DNA of 34,714 nt, from positions 11,647-46,360 of the forward strand of contig CYKH01001518.1 of assembly GCA_001460835.1 (NCBI GenBank). Reading direction: 5' to 3'. The translations under genes were made by a program, and so were the position numbers. The stretch's first letter is position 1. Each line of letters starts with the position of its first letter. Under the pieces are notes generated by a model. It was not told where the DNA came from. It ran no database searches and saw only the letters and a list, made by a program, of their open reading frames with translations. The DNA is from Bodo saltans. Its lineage: Eukaryota > Euglenozoa > Kinetoplastea > Eubodonida > Bodonidae. Below are positions 10,101-17,935 of the stretch, in pieces.

Positions 10101-10255
10101 TGTATCGCCACGTTGCCAACAATGATGCCTCCTTTAGGACGTCGGGTGACTGGGTGCTTCCCCTCTCAGGTGATGATGCCGAGGTGCTGTGTGAGCTTGT
10201 GGATGTGTGCGCATTGACGCTCTCACCCCCAACGTCAGGGAGCCACCACCACTGA
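7175..10255 (+). CDS. Large hypothetical protein with degenerate P-loop NTPase-like domain
   Basis: 1,026 residues. Residues 1-95 look like a small globular domain (MYHSLDEAAIITISSF... to EVRIHIKP), perhaps beta-grasp-like. Residues 100-570 are low-complexity Ser/Thr/Pro/Ala with one PPPPPP stretch and are probably disordered. From about 570 the sequence is globular. It has a Walker A-like EGPSGSGATTT at 626-636, where the lysine of GxxxxGK[ST] is replaced by Ala. A hydrophobic strand ending in Asp (VLYVLDGL, 825-832) resembles Walker B. A His-rich stretch follows near 890. These features suggest a STAND/AAA-like fold with weakened or lost nucleotide hydrolysis; that is inference. It starts 65 bases after a strong splice acceptor. 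I do not recognise the family. Confidence 0.85.
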   Translation: MYHSLDEAAIITISSFTGQRCHVELPSWVGSLAEAILLIREAHSNALVDESGKAHFHPAIDYLEEVATHETIESLSDLRAAREVRIHIKPRTANASSWMMVSTATTAPDNLTTDAMCSTDASPEVSIMAEADRLPTADSSVPLVEGVPPPPPPVEHSATQYDKSATSDRIERRYATTASGSTTAVTSLTGGPDDIERLIRYHQRLRQEVAARHPAAVQYSGDDYEEAYKKSVVATVASPHREDPRVTSPPRDEETFTMYVREHDQTNITTELITRKKTIMSPSSVSAPRAVVTSSSPVASDADGHRAELPLRFGGDGWATTPTPSPPISLPPHEEASFTIHQHIRMEHHSSQWSNASSLVSRASVLHNNNNKRVVAAVMVSPPPDDHNAPQAALPSHIASRSSSLASASLSQLPTAGTTGDALPAQAFDEPDALESEERSLDAAEDTVALVPAALNAPEPIEYSPPNSEEGATVEPSVQTQEGGTTMHNAVCLMSPEGYQQLSTAPIEPVGIRAPSLSTASPRRNDVRGLLHSPGNEIVDEPRMISSPSSSTMWATPTTGARLEIADVNARRHRCLQHVMNSWGIAPPSSLLFRECISEVATERGGCSPAALSSGRHLRELHLVVEGPSGSGATTTALTIAGDVILSAQQQREHALVGCSLLVPIQVAGYLGDDQNRNNGIAQWLVMVSRNWIAASLRALDAALGGASIDVDGIAEAAVPLPGPPHVTTVRRWLGLKSSLSTALLAACPALPAEQARRAAEDTLKLLDVVRDTTHVVVTDAQRAEDTLANATPNPSLLMDLCLLLASVMQYVPVLFARLYGWEGVLYVLDGLREVPHVNSVAAERLPLLMELLRMTLVDDTSAYLPAEVIGCSGMIYCRHTNWADALDIHQRRHHQHSIMQHPHDHAILLGAHSVKVLGLISDKVAVERYGFPALLRIHRQEPHADADNDRHSTIDAVRHYPLRVFLGAPGFLALLYRHVANNDASFRTSGDWVLPLSGDDAEVLCELVDVCALTLSPPTSGSHHH

Positions 10256-10471
10256 CATCGAGAGAGTTAACAACCACACACAGTACACCTTGCAACCAGG
10301 AATACGTTGTTCATTATTCTACACGACACTACATTTTGTTTCCTTCTATGGCGTTGTTTTGTTTTTGTATTTGAAAGAATGTGTATTGCCGTACGTTTCA
10401 AAGATTTCCGGTACTTGTGCTGTTTATTGACTGATCAAGGAAACGAAACACACGCCACATGAACACAGTTC

Positions 10472-11626
10472 ATGACAACTTCAGACCATCATCATCACGC
10501 ACAAATACACAACACACGCGTACAAATTCAAAGCGAAGGGCATCGTAAGGTGTCTCGATATGCTGCTGTGTCAGTACTGATAGTGTCGGTGGTGATGCTG
10601 TTTGTATTCACAGAATGGAGGCAACCCACCACCCAAGGATCACAACCTTCAGCGATGGGGGAGGCCCTCATACTACTCCCGCCTCAGGCACCCCCTCACC
10701 AACAAGCGACAGCGACCGTCGTCGGTTGGGATGTGCCACTGTTCCTGCACGACTCGTTTGCTGGTGTTGCCATCGATCCGAGCTACGGTGCAGAGTTGGA
10801 CATCGCATGCAACAACGTCCTCCCTGCCCACGGTACGTGCCTCTACAACACCACTACTAACTCCTCCCCCTCCCCTTCCTCGTCGTGCCTCGTGCGGTAT
10901 CACCGTGCGGCACATTTGGCGTGTCGTGCTAACCATAGCGACCTCTGCCCTTGCCATCAGAAACGCATTGCCGTTGTGCACAATGTTCATTTCATCGGCG
11001 CTCTCAAGGATCGTATGATTCAACACAAACAGTTCTTCGCTGTGTCGCCTCAGCGAACCAACGATCGGACTGTAGCAGCATACACGTGGGCGCTGATCGA
11101 TGCAACCACGCCTGAGACGAATGGTCTTGGTTGCATGTTCGGTGAGGCTTGGGCACTGGCAAAGATGAACACTTCTTTACCAATGATAGGTAATCTATCG
11201 GCGGAAATAAGTCGTCTGCAAGAACGACAAACCAAAGTGTCAACAAACGATCCTATTACTGCTAGCTCTACTAAAGGCGGAGGAACAGCGGCCTATGGAT
11301 CCTGCGAGTGGCTACGGGACTCGCCCAGAGCAACACCGCCCAATCGCAGTACAACAGTAGACGACTCCGTGCCGGTCGAGGGCCAGGAAGTCTTCTACGC
11401 GCTTGAAAGTGGCGTGACGTTTCCTGGGCACGCGCTAAGCGTTCTCGTTGCCGCCATAGGACAATACGTGGCCGAGGGCCTTGATAAGCGCGGCATTCCG
11501 TGGCTAGTACCATGTCTCTCCTCGACTCAAGGAGCTACGGTAGCAGCCACAAGTGGCGGAAGTCGTGGGAGCCGCAGTAGGAGGTTTTTTTTTTACGTGG
11601 GCGCTGATCGATGCAACCACGCCTGA
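10472..11626 (+). CDS. Type II membrane protein, possible GT61-like glycosyltransferase, 5' part
   Basis: Short N-terminal cytoplasmic segment with His and Arg/Lys, then one signal-anchor helix (YAAVSVLIVSVVMLFVFTEW, about residues 30-49). A Ser/Pro-rich stem and a luminal domain with cysteines and N-glycosylation sites follow. This topology is typical of Golgi/ER glycosyltransferases. The 3' part after the gap (11967-12422) has IVTTWGSAMATVTNLL and RILVLVHPSYCHEVF. These resemble the C-terminal 'H/W-G-s-a-l-N' and following strand of GT61/DUF563 proteins. The assignment is tentative. From 11585 the frame reads through a 10-T spacer and out-of-frame duplicate, so real coding ends near 11584 on this contig piece. 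Confidence 0.65.
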   Translation: MTTSDHHHHAQIHNTRVQIQSEGHRKVSRYAAVSVLIVSVVMLFVFTEWRQPTTQGSQPSAMGEALILLPPQAPPHQQATATVVGWDVPLFLHDSFAGVAIDPSYGAELDIACNNVLPAHGTCLYNTTTNSSPSPSSSCLVRYHRAAHLACRANHSDLCPCHQKRIAVVHNVHFIGALKDRMIQHKQFFAVSPQRTNDRTVAAYTWALIDATTPETNGLGCMFGEAWALAKMNTSLPMIGNLSAEISRLQERQTKVSTNDPITASSTKGGGTAAYGSCEWLRDSPRATPPNRSTTVDDSVPVEGQEVFYALESGVTFPGHALSVLVAAIGQYVAEGLDKRGIPWLVPCLSSTQGATVAATSGGSRGSRSRRFFFYVGADRCNHA

Positions 11627-11666
11627 GACGAATGGTCTTGGTTGCATGTTCGGTGAGGCTTGGGCA
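11084..11666 (+). repeat. 72-bp direct duplication flanking a 10-T spacer, abutting the gap
   Basis: 11084-11155 recurs at 11595-11666 (offset 511) without visible difference. The second copy is preceded by ten Ts (11585-11594) and runs directly into Ns. It looks like a contig end that was not merged with its neighbour. Confidence 0.85.
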
Positions 11667-11966
11667 NNNNNNNNNNNNNNNNNNNNNNNNNNNNNNNNNN
11701 NNNNNNNNNNNNNNNNNNNNNNNNNNNNNNNNNNNNNNNNNNNNNNNNNNNNNNNNNNNNNNNNNNNNNNNNNNNNNNNNNNNNNNNNNNNNNNNNNNNN
11801 NNNNNNNNNNNNNNNNNNNNNNNNNNNNNNNNNNNNNNNNNNNNNNNNNNNNNNNNNNNNNNNNNNNNNNNNNNNNNNNNNNNNNNNNNNNNNNNNNNNN
11901 NNNNNNNNNNNNNNNNNNNNNNNNNNNNNNNNNNNNNNNNNNNNNNNNNNNNNNNNNNNNNNNNNN
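11667..11966. other. Assembly gap (300 Ns)
   Basis: Exactly 300 unknown bases inside the putative glycosyltransferase gene. The round number suggests an estimated or nominal gap length. The middle of the luminal domain is probably missing or misjoined here. Confidence 0.98.
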
Positions 11967-12422
11967 GCGTCGCCGACATTGCCTCTCCTTGAGCGCATGT
12001 GGCACGTGAATACGGCGGAGTTGATTGTGACCACGTGGGGAAGCGCCATGGCAACTGTCACAAACCTACTCATGCCGCGGCGTAGACATCATGTGGGCCC
12101 CAACCACTCCAGCAGGAGTACCACCTCACTCGACGATGCTGAAACACAACGGACACCACCACAGCATCAGCAGCAGCGTATTCTTGTCCTTGTTCATCCT
12201 AGCTATTGTCACGAAGTGTTCGTGCTCAACATGCCTTACAAACAGTGCTTCAAGCTCACCCGGTCACCCGCCAAAACCTTCGCTCAAACTATCTCTATTG
12301 TGCGACGACGTGCGCCAACGGATTTTCTGGGCGGCCCTGACTTTTGCATTAAGTACCTCCTCGTGTCCTCTCTGAGGTACGTGGTCGACAGAGACCTTTT
12401 GTTCAGTTGTCCGAGACGGTGA
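11967..12422 (+). CDS. 3' part of putative GT61-like glycosyltransferase
   Basis: Open from the gap edge in the frame reading TLPLLERMWHVNTAELIVTT... to ...LLFSCPRR. It contains AELIVTTWGSAMATVTNLL (candidate GT61-type substrate-binding turn), a Gln/His-rich insertion (residues encoded near 12100-12175), and RILVLVHPSYCHEVFVLNM. The 3' end is uncertain. After about 12375 a different frame (VVRDGDFALKSGHTNVSLEG..., stop near 12511) also looks like coding sequence, so a frameshift near 12375-12400 may hide the true C terminus. No stop codon can be chosen with confidence. Confidence 0.55.
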   Translation, partial: ASPTLPLLERMWHVNTAELIVTTWGSAMATVTNLLMPRRRHHVGPNHSSRSTTSLDDAETQRTPPQHQQQRILVLVHPSYCHEVFVLNMPYKQCFKLTRSPAKTFAQTISIVRRRAPTDFLGGPDFCIKYLLVSSLRYVVDRDLLFSCPRR

Positions 12423-12643
12423 CTTCGCGCTTAAGTCCGGGCACACCAACGTCAGTTTGGAAGGAGCAATGCTACAACCTCAACAACAGCACGTACAACA
12501 ATCAAAACAAGTTTGATGCTCTGAATCGTCGTAATAGAAAAAAAAACATTGAACGGTTTACTTTTTTCCCCCCTGTGCAAAAAATATGGAGCCTGACTGG
12601 TGTTTATCCGTAATGGAGTGAGTCTTTGTCTACATCCACCAAC

Positions 12644-13265
12644 TCCACACATCTTTTCGTTAGAGAATAACCATTACTTTTTCCCCCCTGTCTGGAATTT
12701 TTCACTGCTTTTTGATTGCTAAGCCCAACGCAGGCACTAGAAAAAAAGGTGCTAAGATGTCTGATATCTGTTAAAGTATTGCCCCACCAAAGCAAGATGC
12801 AAACACTTGTGGAAATTCACAACTGCACACAGTACTAACTTTGTCCCCTCTACCCTCTCTATTCGCGGATGCGTGCACACAATATTCAACCACAAGAAGG
12901 TAACTCCATAAACAGAAGAAGAATATGTCCAACGGGTGGTGCACCATTGAAAGTTCCACACATCTTTTCGTTAGAGAATAACCATTACTTTTTCCCCCCT
13001 GTCTGGAATTTTTCACTGCTTTTTGATTGCTAAGCCCAACGCAGGCACTAGAAAAAAAGGTGCTAAGATGTCTGATATCTGTTAAAGTATTGCCCCACCA
13101 AAGCAAGATGCAAACACTTGTGGAAATTCACAACTGCACACAGTACTAACTTTGTCCCCTCTACCCTCTCTATTCGCGGATGCGTGCACACAATATTCAA
13201 CCACAAGAAGGTAACTCCATAAACAGAAGAAGAATATGTCCAACGGGTGGTGCACCATTGAAAGT
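12644..13265 (+). repeat. Perfect 311-bp tandem duplication over UCH 5' region
   Basis: 12644-12954 and 12955-13265 appear identical. Each copy holds the pyrimidine tract and acceptor AG, the 5' UTR and the first ten codons of the UCH gene. Only the second copy continues into the full CDS. The first is an orphan ATG that leads into the second copy's 5' flank. Confidence 0.92.
12988..13044 (+). promoter_or_regulatory. Predicted trans-splice acceptor for UCH gene
   Basis: Tract ACTTTTTCCCCCCTGTCTGG, then AATTTTTCACTGCTTTTTG, followed by GCAG with AG at 13043-13044. The same element occurs 311 bases upstream in the first duplicate (AG at 12732-12733). Confidence 0.45.
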
Positions 13266-14171
13266 GATCCAGCTGTGTTCACAGAAATGCTTGAGAAGTT
13301 CGGCGTGGAGGGCGTTGCCGTGGAGGAGGTGATCTCACTCGACCCCTCCTCTCTAGAACAGCTAGGCACTCTACATGGGCTTGTGCTGCTGTTTAAGTAC
13401 AAAGGATCGAAGCGTGAGGTGAATTACCAGCCGGAATCAGGACTATACTTTGCTCAGCAAATCGTCCAGAACGCTTGTGCTACCCAAGCTCTCATCAACA
13501 TTGTCATGAACCGAAAGGACGATGGTGTGACGCTTGGAACGACGCTGCAGGAGTTTTTCGACTTCACAAGTGGCCTCGATCCAGCCACTCGTGGGGAACA
13601 GATAGGTCAGTCCGACAAGATCCGAGAGGTTCACAATAGCTTCACCCGCAGCACAGTGTTTAGCTTTGAAGACGTTGCAGCCAAGGACGACGATGATGTC
13701 TACCATTTTGTTTCCTTCATCTTCAAGCACGGGGCTATTTGGGAGCTTGACGGGTTGCAGCCCGCTCCTATTCTTTGCACAAATGCCACAGACGATGATT
13801 GGAGGGACAAAATGATAACCTCTGTTCAAAGTCGCATCGCAGAAATCAGTGCGCAGGACACCACCGGCCAGGGCCAGGGTATCTCCTTTTCACTGCTGGG
13901 CGTTGTTGCGGACCGCATTCCGGCGTTAGAGCTGGAACTTGCGTTACTTCAATCGGAAGAGAAACCAACAACACTAGTCGAGGCGCAACTTGAGCAACTT
14001 CGTCAGGAGCGGGAACAAGGGCGTATTGAGAACAGCCGCCGAAGACATAATTACGTGCCAATGGTTGTGGCCCTCCTTCGCGCCTTAGCGGAGAAGGGGA
14101 AGTTAGAGGGCATTATTGAGGAAGTGAAGCAGAAAAAAGCGGCTCAGGCACAAGCTGGTGGAAAGAAGTGA
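13236..14171 (+). CDS. UCHL5: Ubiquitin C-terminal hydrolase, UCHL5/UCH37 type
   Basis: 311 residues, a cysteine protease of peptidase family C12 that removes ubiquitin from small adducts and chains. In other eukaryotes UCH37 works at the proteasome lid (via RPN13) and with INO80. All catalytic elements are visible with the family's spacing: oxyanion Gln75 (YFAQQ), nucleophile Cys81 in QNACATQAL, His157 in DDVYHFVSF and Asp172 in LDGLQ. The Cys-His and His-Asp spacings (76 and 15) match the human enzyme. The C-terminal extension (about 225-311) contains a coiled coil and NYVPMVVALLRALAEKGKL followed by a Lys-rich end. This is the ULD region that contacts RPN13 and separates UCHL5 from UCHL1/3. 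Start ATG at 13236 gives the expected N terminus (WCTIESDPAVFTEML). The 5' region is duplicated upstream. Confidence 0.95.
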   Translation: MSNGWCTIESDPAVFTEMLEKFGVEGVAVEEVISLDPSSLEQLGTLHGLVLLFKYKGSKREVNYQPESGLYFAQQIVQNACATQALINIVMNRKDDGVTLGTTLQEFFDFTSGLDPATRGEQIGQSDKIREVHNSFTRSTVFSFEDVAAKDDDDVYHFVSFIFKHGAIWELDGLQPAPILCTNATDDDWRDKMITSVQSRIAEISAQDTTGQGQGISFSLLGVVADRIPALELELALLQSEEKPTTLVEAQLEQLRQEREQGRIENSRRRHNYVPMVVALLRALAEKGKLEGIIEEVKQKKAAQAQAGGKK

Positions 14172-14282
14172 GAGAGTCGCCATTTATTTCTTGTGATTCT
14201 CCTCACACACAGGTTCTCACACACACGCACACAAATTCAACTTCCAATCGCACGAACGCGTATTTTTGCCTCATCATACTCA

Positions 14283-14314
14283 ACATCTTTGTTTGCTGTT
14301 TGTTTTTTTTGTAG
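14283..14314 (+). promoter_or_regulatory. Predicted trans-splice acceptor for RLY-repeat gene
   Basis: Tract ACATCTTTGTTTGCTGTTTG, then TTTTTTTGTAG, ends in AG at 14313-14314. The first in-frame ATG after it is at 14491. Confidence 0.5.
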
Positions 14315-14490
14315 TGGCCATACATTAAACAGAAAGCAAAAGGGACTATCATTCCATCCATTTGGTGTGTGTGTTTTGGATTGCGGCTGTGTTTTGTCTG
14401 ATCGATCCCCTCGACGTCCTCGGTTGCTGCACACCTCCTAACAACACAACACATCGTATCGCGAATCAACTTGCGCTAAGTTTGTATTTT

Positions 14491-15375
14491 ATGGACTCGA
14501 TGCTCGACGACACCATCAATGGTGGTGGCCCTACTCCAGCAGCAGGAGCAAGTAAGTTGGTCCGACCCTCGGCGTCGAGTGCCCCCGCACATCGAGTCGC
14601 ATCGGCAGCGCCAGGTGGGGGGAAGCACAGGCAGCTCACCCCCCTCCGGGCGCAACATGTACTGGTAGGTGGGTCACCGCATCTCCGCCCAAGCACAGCT
14701 CAACCAGTTATGCAAAGCAATATTGCCGTTGCGCCATTGTCATTTGAGGGTCCTGTTGGCGTTGTGAGATGTGTGTCTCCAGTTGAGCTGGTCTCTATTG
14801 TAGACCGGCTGTACAGGAAAGGCCTTGAGGAGAAGAAGAGACATCAGGAGCTGAGCGCGGCAGGTGACCGCAGCCCCTCTCCCGCAAGTCGTCCGTTGTC
14901 GCCCCCTGCCGCCGCGCATCTCCCCCCACGCCCTGTATCAGCTGCCCCCACACTCACTTCCGACGAGATGAAGGAATCTGTGCACCGTCTGTATTACACT
15001 GGCATGAAGCACAAGATCGATGAGCATCGTCGGCTAGCAAGTTTTTTTTTTTCCCCCACACTCACTTCCGACGAGATGAAGGAATCTGTGCACCGTCTGT
15101 ACTACACAGGCATGAAGCACAAGATCGATGAGCATCGGCGGCTAGCAAGCAAATATTTATTTCAGAGGCCAAAGAAACTTCAAGAAGGAGTCACAGCGAA
15201 AGAGTTGCGCGACAAAGTTGTGCAGCGTTTCTACGTAGAAGAAGCATCACGTCACCTAAAGGTGCAGGAGGAGCTGCACAAAGCATACGTGGAGTCGACT
15301 CAACCAATCATTTCACACAAGAGTAGAGAGGAAATTACGCTTATCGTGGACCGTCTCTACACTGGTGGGAAGTAG
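14491..15375 (+). CDS. Kinetoplastid-type repeat protein with 'RLY' helical units
   Basis: There is no ATG in frame before 14491. Residues 1-95 are low-complexity (Pro/Ser/Ala). They are followed by about four units of roughly 30 residues with the pattern E/D-x-x-x-x-V-x-R-L/F-Y-x-x-G/E-x-x-x-K-x-x-x-H: VDRLYRKGLEEKKRHQEL, VHRLYYTGMKHKIDEHRRLA, VQRFYVEEASRHLKVQEEL and a truncated VDRLYTGGK at the C terminus. Similar short helical repeats occur in trypanosomatid hypothetical proteins, but I cannot name the family or function. An extra copy of unit 2 is present because 14945-15041 is duplicated behind an 11-T run. The join stays in frame and encodes FFF. Without it the protein is 258 residues. 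Confidence 0.75.
   Translation: MDSMLDDTINGGGPTPAAGASKLVRPSASSAPAHRVASAAPGGGKHRQLTPLRAQHVLVGGSPHLRPSTAQPVMQSNIAVAPLSFEGPVGVVRCVSPVELVSIVDRLYRKGLEEKKRHQELSAAGDRSPSPASRPLSPPAAAHLPPRPVSAAPTLTSDEMKESVHRLYYTGMKHKIDEHRRLASFFFSPTLTSDEMKESVHRLYYTGMKHKIDEHRRLASKYLFQRPKKLQEGVTAKELRDKVVQRFYVEEASRHLKVQEELHKAYVESTQPIISHKSREEITLIVDRLYTGGK
14945..15149 (+). repeat. 97-bp duplication behind 11-T spacer
   Basis: 14945-15041 recurs at 15053-15149 (offset 108) with three substitutions (two near GTATTACACTGG, one at CATCGTCGG). Ts occupy 15042-15052. The divergence of about 3% looks allelic. Confidence 0.88.
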
Positions 15376-15716
15376 AAAAAGATTCTGCGAGAGAAAAAAA
15401 ACGATCGAAGGAGGGCTTATCCGCAGCCATTTTTTTTCCCCCCACCTACCCCTTACCCTGCCTACACATTACCCACACCACTCGCAAAACAAGCGCACTG
15501 AGCAGTGCGATGGACAAGTTTAGTAGTCCGTGATGAATGAGTTTTTCCGACCTTTGTACACTTTTACGTTCACTACTACCAGCTGTCTTTTGTAGGGCAG
15601 GCAAATATCCTTACGTGCCATGTGCACTCGTCTCACTGGAGCTAGCAGTGAACCAGCGAAACTCTTGATTGCTTCTCCTTGTTTTTCGGCAAAGAATTTA
15701 AAAGAAACACTGTAAC
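15376..15716. other. Intergenic region
   Basis: It holds a purine-rich 3' UTR start, a T8C-rich tract at 15430-15460 and two candidate acceptors (TGTCTTTTGTAG near 15585-15596 and TTCTCCTTGTTTTTCGGCAAAG near 15673-15694) before the ATG at 15717. No gene is seen. Confidence 0.45.
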
Positions 15717-17438
15717 ATGTCGCGTGGGAAGCCAGTCATCCGTGCACGAGGACGCGGAGGCCCTGCCAAACGCAACCGCGACGCAACAGAGGCGGAAGAT
15801 GCAGAGCAAGTCACACAGCAAATCCCTCACCCCGTATCCGCGGCGTCAACCCCAGCAGCTACCACCACCTCCCCGCCATCATATCACTACGACATCCGGA
15901 AGGCCATCCGCAACGTGCTTGACGACAAGGAGTTTGCCTCCATTTGTAGTGCTGAGGGGAACATCGTCCTCACAACAGAGTTGCTGCTGGACGTGGTGTG
16001 CTCTGCGTGCGACACTGCGGTGCACGAACCGCCACAGGAGGCCCCTATTACTGCGGAACGTGTTGTATTCCACGTGCTCAACGCAACTGCGGAAGCATGT
16101 TCGAGCAGTGTGGTGCTAAGCGGATTCGCATCGCTGTTCGCAAGGAGAGCTGTCAACTTCTTGCCCAAGCTAGAGCCTCTGCAACCTCCTCAACAACAGT
16201 CGTCCGGTGCCGACGAAGGGACAAGCAGACCGCGGCACGATGCTCGTCGTGGTGGTGCAGGGGGTGGCCGCAGTGGCTACCACCCCTCCCACACAACTCA
16301 CTCCGCAGAGGATTCAGCCAACGCACTGCTGCCGCTGCCCACCAGCTCTGCAGACTTGAACGGACTTCTCCCCACACCCTCATCCACCCAATATGCACCT
16401 CCACAAACTAGTCAGTGGGCAGGTCTCCCTTCACCGACAACGTCGCTGTTTCCTGCTCCTCCTCAGCCAGCCTCGATGTTTCGCGCCCCGCCACCTGCAC
16501 AACCAGCGTGCAGTGGTCGCGTGATTGCACTAGACAACGTCCCTCATCACTTTTTAGGATCCGATGCGCTGCGCCCGCAAATTCAAATGATCAGCTCCAG
16601 ACTCAGGAATTGTTATTTCTTTAACACAATGCAAATTTCCCAGACCCAAACTGTGATCGTCTCGGTGAATACACCGCAAGCAGCCACAGAACTCGTTGCC
16701 CGCGTCAACTACACATCGCACGTCGATGGAGGCCCAATCTTGGCGCGTGAGGCAACATCTGAGGAGACGGCTGCACTTTGGGCACCGTTGCTGCAGCAGC
16801 TTCGCACGCAAGAGGCCACGACCCTTGAAAACCTTGAGCTGTATGATGCCAAGAGTCCAGGGAAGCTACGATCTTCGTGGCACCAAGCGCAGGAAGCGAT
16901 GCTGCGTGTTGATCAAGAATTAGAAAGCAGCTCCTTAGATGGCTCGTTGGTGCCTGCACGAAAACTGGAGCTGCTTCGCACAAAGCTGGCAGCAAAGCAA
17001 CAGCAAGATTACGCCACGGCGGAACTTGCTGCTCTGAATGAAAGCCTGGAGGGGCCAGAGCATGACGCCTGCTCCAGCAGCACAGCCGCAGCGTGTGGAG
17101 GCGCCTCACTGATTTACATTTTAGACGTCCCACCTAACATCCCTGACAAGAAGTTTCTTGTCTTCTTCGAACCGTTGCGATCGATGGCACAATTGGTGCA
17201 TGTATGGCGTGACCCCTCGTGTCCCACACAGCTGTGCTGCGCACTGAACAGCGCTGGGCAAGTCTTTGGCATCCTGCGTGCTCTTGACTGCAACGAGTTC
17301 CGTTTCTGCGGTGCGACCTTCTCAAAGCAGCGGCCTCAAAGCTCAGCTCCGCAGCAACACCAACCACTCCAACAGCAGCAGGAGCAGGAGCAGCAGCAGC
17401 AGCAAGCGGTGGACGAAGTTACTGGTGCCGATCAATAA
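15717..17438 (+). CDS. RNA-binding protein with two RRM-like domains
   Basis: 573 residues. The N terminus is RGG-like (RARGRGG), then a helical domain at about 60-150 (IRKAIRNVLDD... to ...FASLFARRAVNFLP), perhaps PWI-like. A Pro/Gln/Gly-rich linker follows. RRM-like domain 1 is at about 264-345, starting RVIALDNVPHHF, with divergent RNP motifs and TQTVIVSVNTPQAATELV as the beta3-alpha2 part. A helical, charged linker (about 350-455) leads to RRM-like domain 2 at about 464-540, SLIYILDVPPNIPDKKFLVFF to FRFCGATFSK. The tail is poly-Gln (CAG-rich, 17370-17405). Helical domain, linker and paired RRMs recall RBM26/27-like or other mRNA-processing factors; that comparison is inference. RNP1 aromatic residues are weak, so RNA binding is likely but not certain. 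Confidence 0.8.
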   Translation: MSRGKPVIRARGRGGPAKRNRDATEAEDAEQVTQQIPHPVSAASTPAATTTSPPSYHYDIRKAIRNVLDDKEFASICSAEGNIVLTTELLLDVVCSACDTAVHEPPQEAPITAERVVFHVLNATAEACSSSVVLSGFASLFARRAVNFLPKLEPLQPPQQQSSGADEGTSRPRHDARRGGAGGGRSGYHPSHTTHSAEDSANALLPLPTSSADLNGLLPTPSSTQYAPPQTSQWAGLPSPTTSLFPAPPQPASMFRAPPPAQPACSGRVIALDNVPHHFLGSDALRPQIQMISSRLRNCYFFNTMQISQTQTVIVSVNTPQAATELVARVNYTSHVDGGPILAREATSEETAALWAPLLQQLRTQEATTLENLELYDAKSPGKLRSSWHQAQEAMLRVDQELESSSLDGSLVPARKLELLRTKLAAKQQQDYATAELAALNESLEGPEHDACSSSTAAACGGASLIYILDVPPNIPDKKFLVFFEPLRSMAQLVHVWRDPSCPTQLCCALNSAGQVFGILRALDCNEFRFCGATFSKQRPQSSAPQQHQPLQQQQEQEQQQQQAVDEVTGADQ

Positions 17439-17703
17439 CATACTCTACAGTTACGAGCGCGAGTTGATAGAATGCCGTTTCAAATAAACAAACAATCTGT
17501 GAAATGACGTGCGCAACAACACTTCTACCACTGAAAACATGTTATTCAAAGAATCATCCAACACCCAACGCTTTTCTACTCCATTTTTCATGATATACCT
17601 CAAGAAGGAAGGGCAAAAAGACATCTTGTAGACAAGTGACGCAGTGCTGATTATTTTGCAGGCTGCTACAGGAGAGTGACAACGCAATTACATCATCATT
17701 GTC

Positions 17704-17934
17704 ATGCCCCCAAAAGAATCTGCAAAGGAACGAAAAGATCGCGAGAAGGCAGAAGCACTTGCAGCCGCTCAGTTTCATGAGCGTCAGCAATTTGAGATCG
17801 GAGAAGAAAAGGCGCGGCAAGCCGTCGAGACAACGGAATACCTAGAGCGCCTCGAGGCTCTCGTAGAGTTCTACACCTACATGACGAACCCCACCAGCCG
17901 CCTGATGGTGCGATACACTGAGTGGATCTCTTAA
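17704..17934 (+). CDS. Small hypothetical protein, probably 5' half of one gene with 17936-18202
   Basis: 76 residues, Lys/Glu-rich with a predicted coiled coil (KERKDREKAEALAAAQF...), then a helical end (YLERLEALVEFYTYM, ..RLMVRYTEWIS). A modest pyrimidine tract and TTTTGCAG (AG at 17660-17661) precede it. It ends at a TAA two bases before the next ATG. Deleting one T in TCTTAAAATGG makes a single 165-residue protein reading EWISKMADVTLQL. Spacing of one base is not usual for trans-spliced genes, so one frameshifted gene is the simpler reading. Function unknown. Confidence 0.6.
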   Translation: MPPKESAKERKDREKAEALAAAQFHERQQFEIGEEKARQAVETTEYLERLEALVEFYTYMTNPTSRLMVRYTEWIS

Positions 17935-17935
17935 A

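Noticed and set aside
14362-14490. Extension of the RLY-repeat protein to a non-ATG start at 14362
   Set aside because: It starts at TTG; the first in-frame ATG after the acceptor is 14491.
17370-17405. CAG-rich tract as an independent microsatellite feature
   Set aside because: It is the coding tail (poly-Gln) of the RRM protein and mixed with GAG codons; ordinary low complexity.
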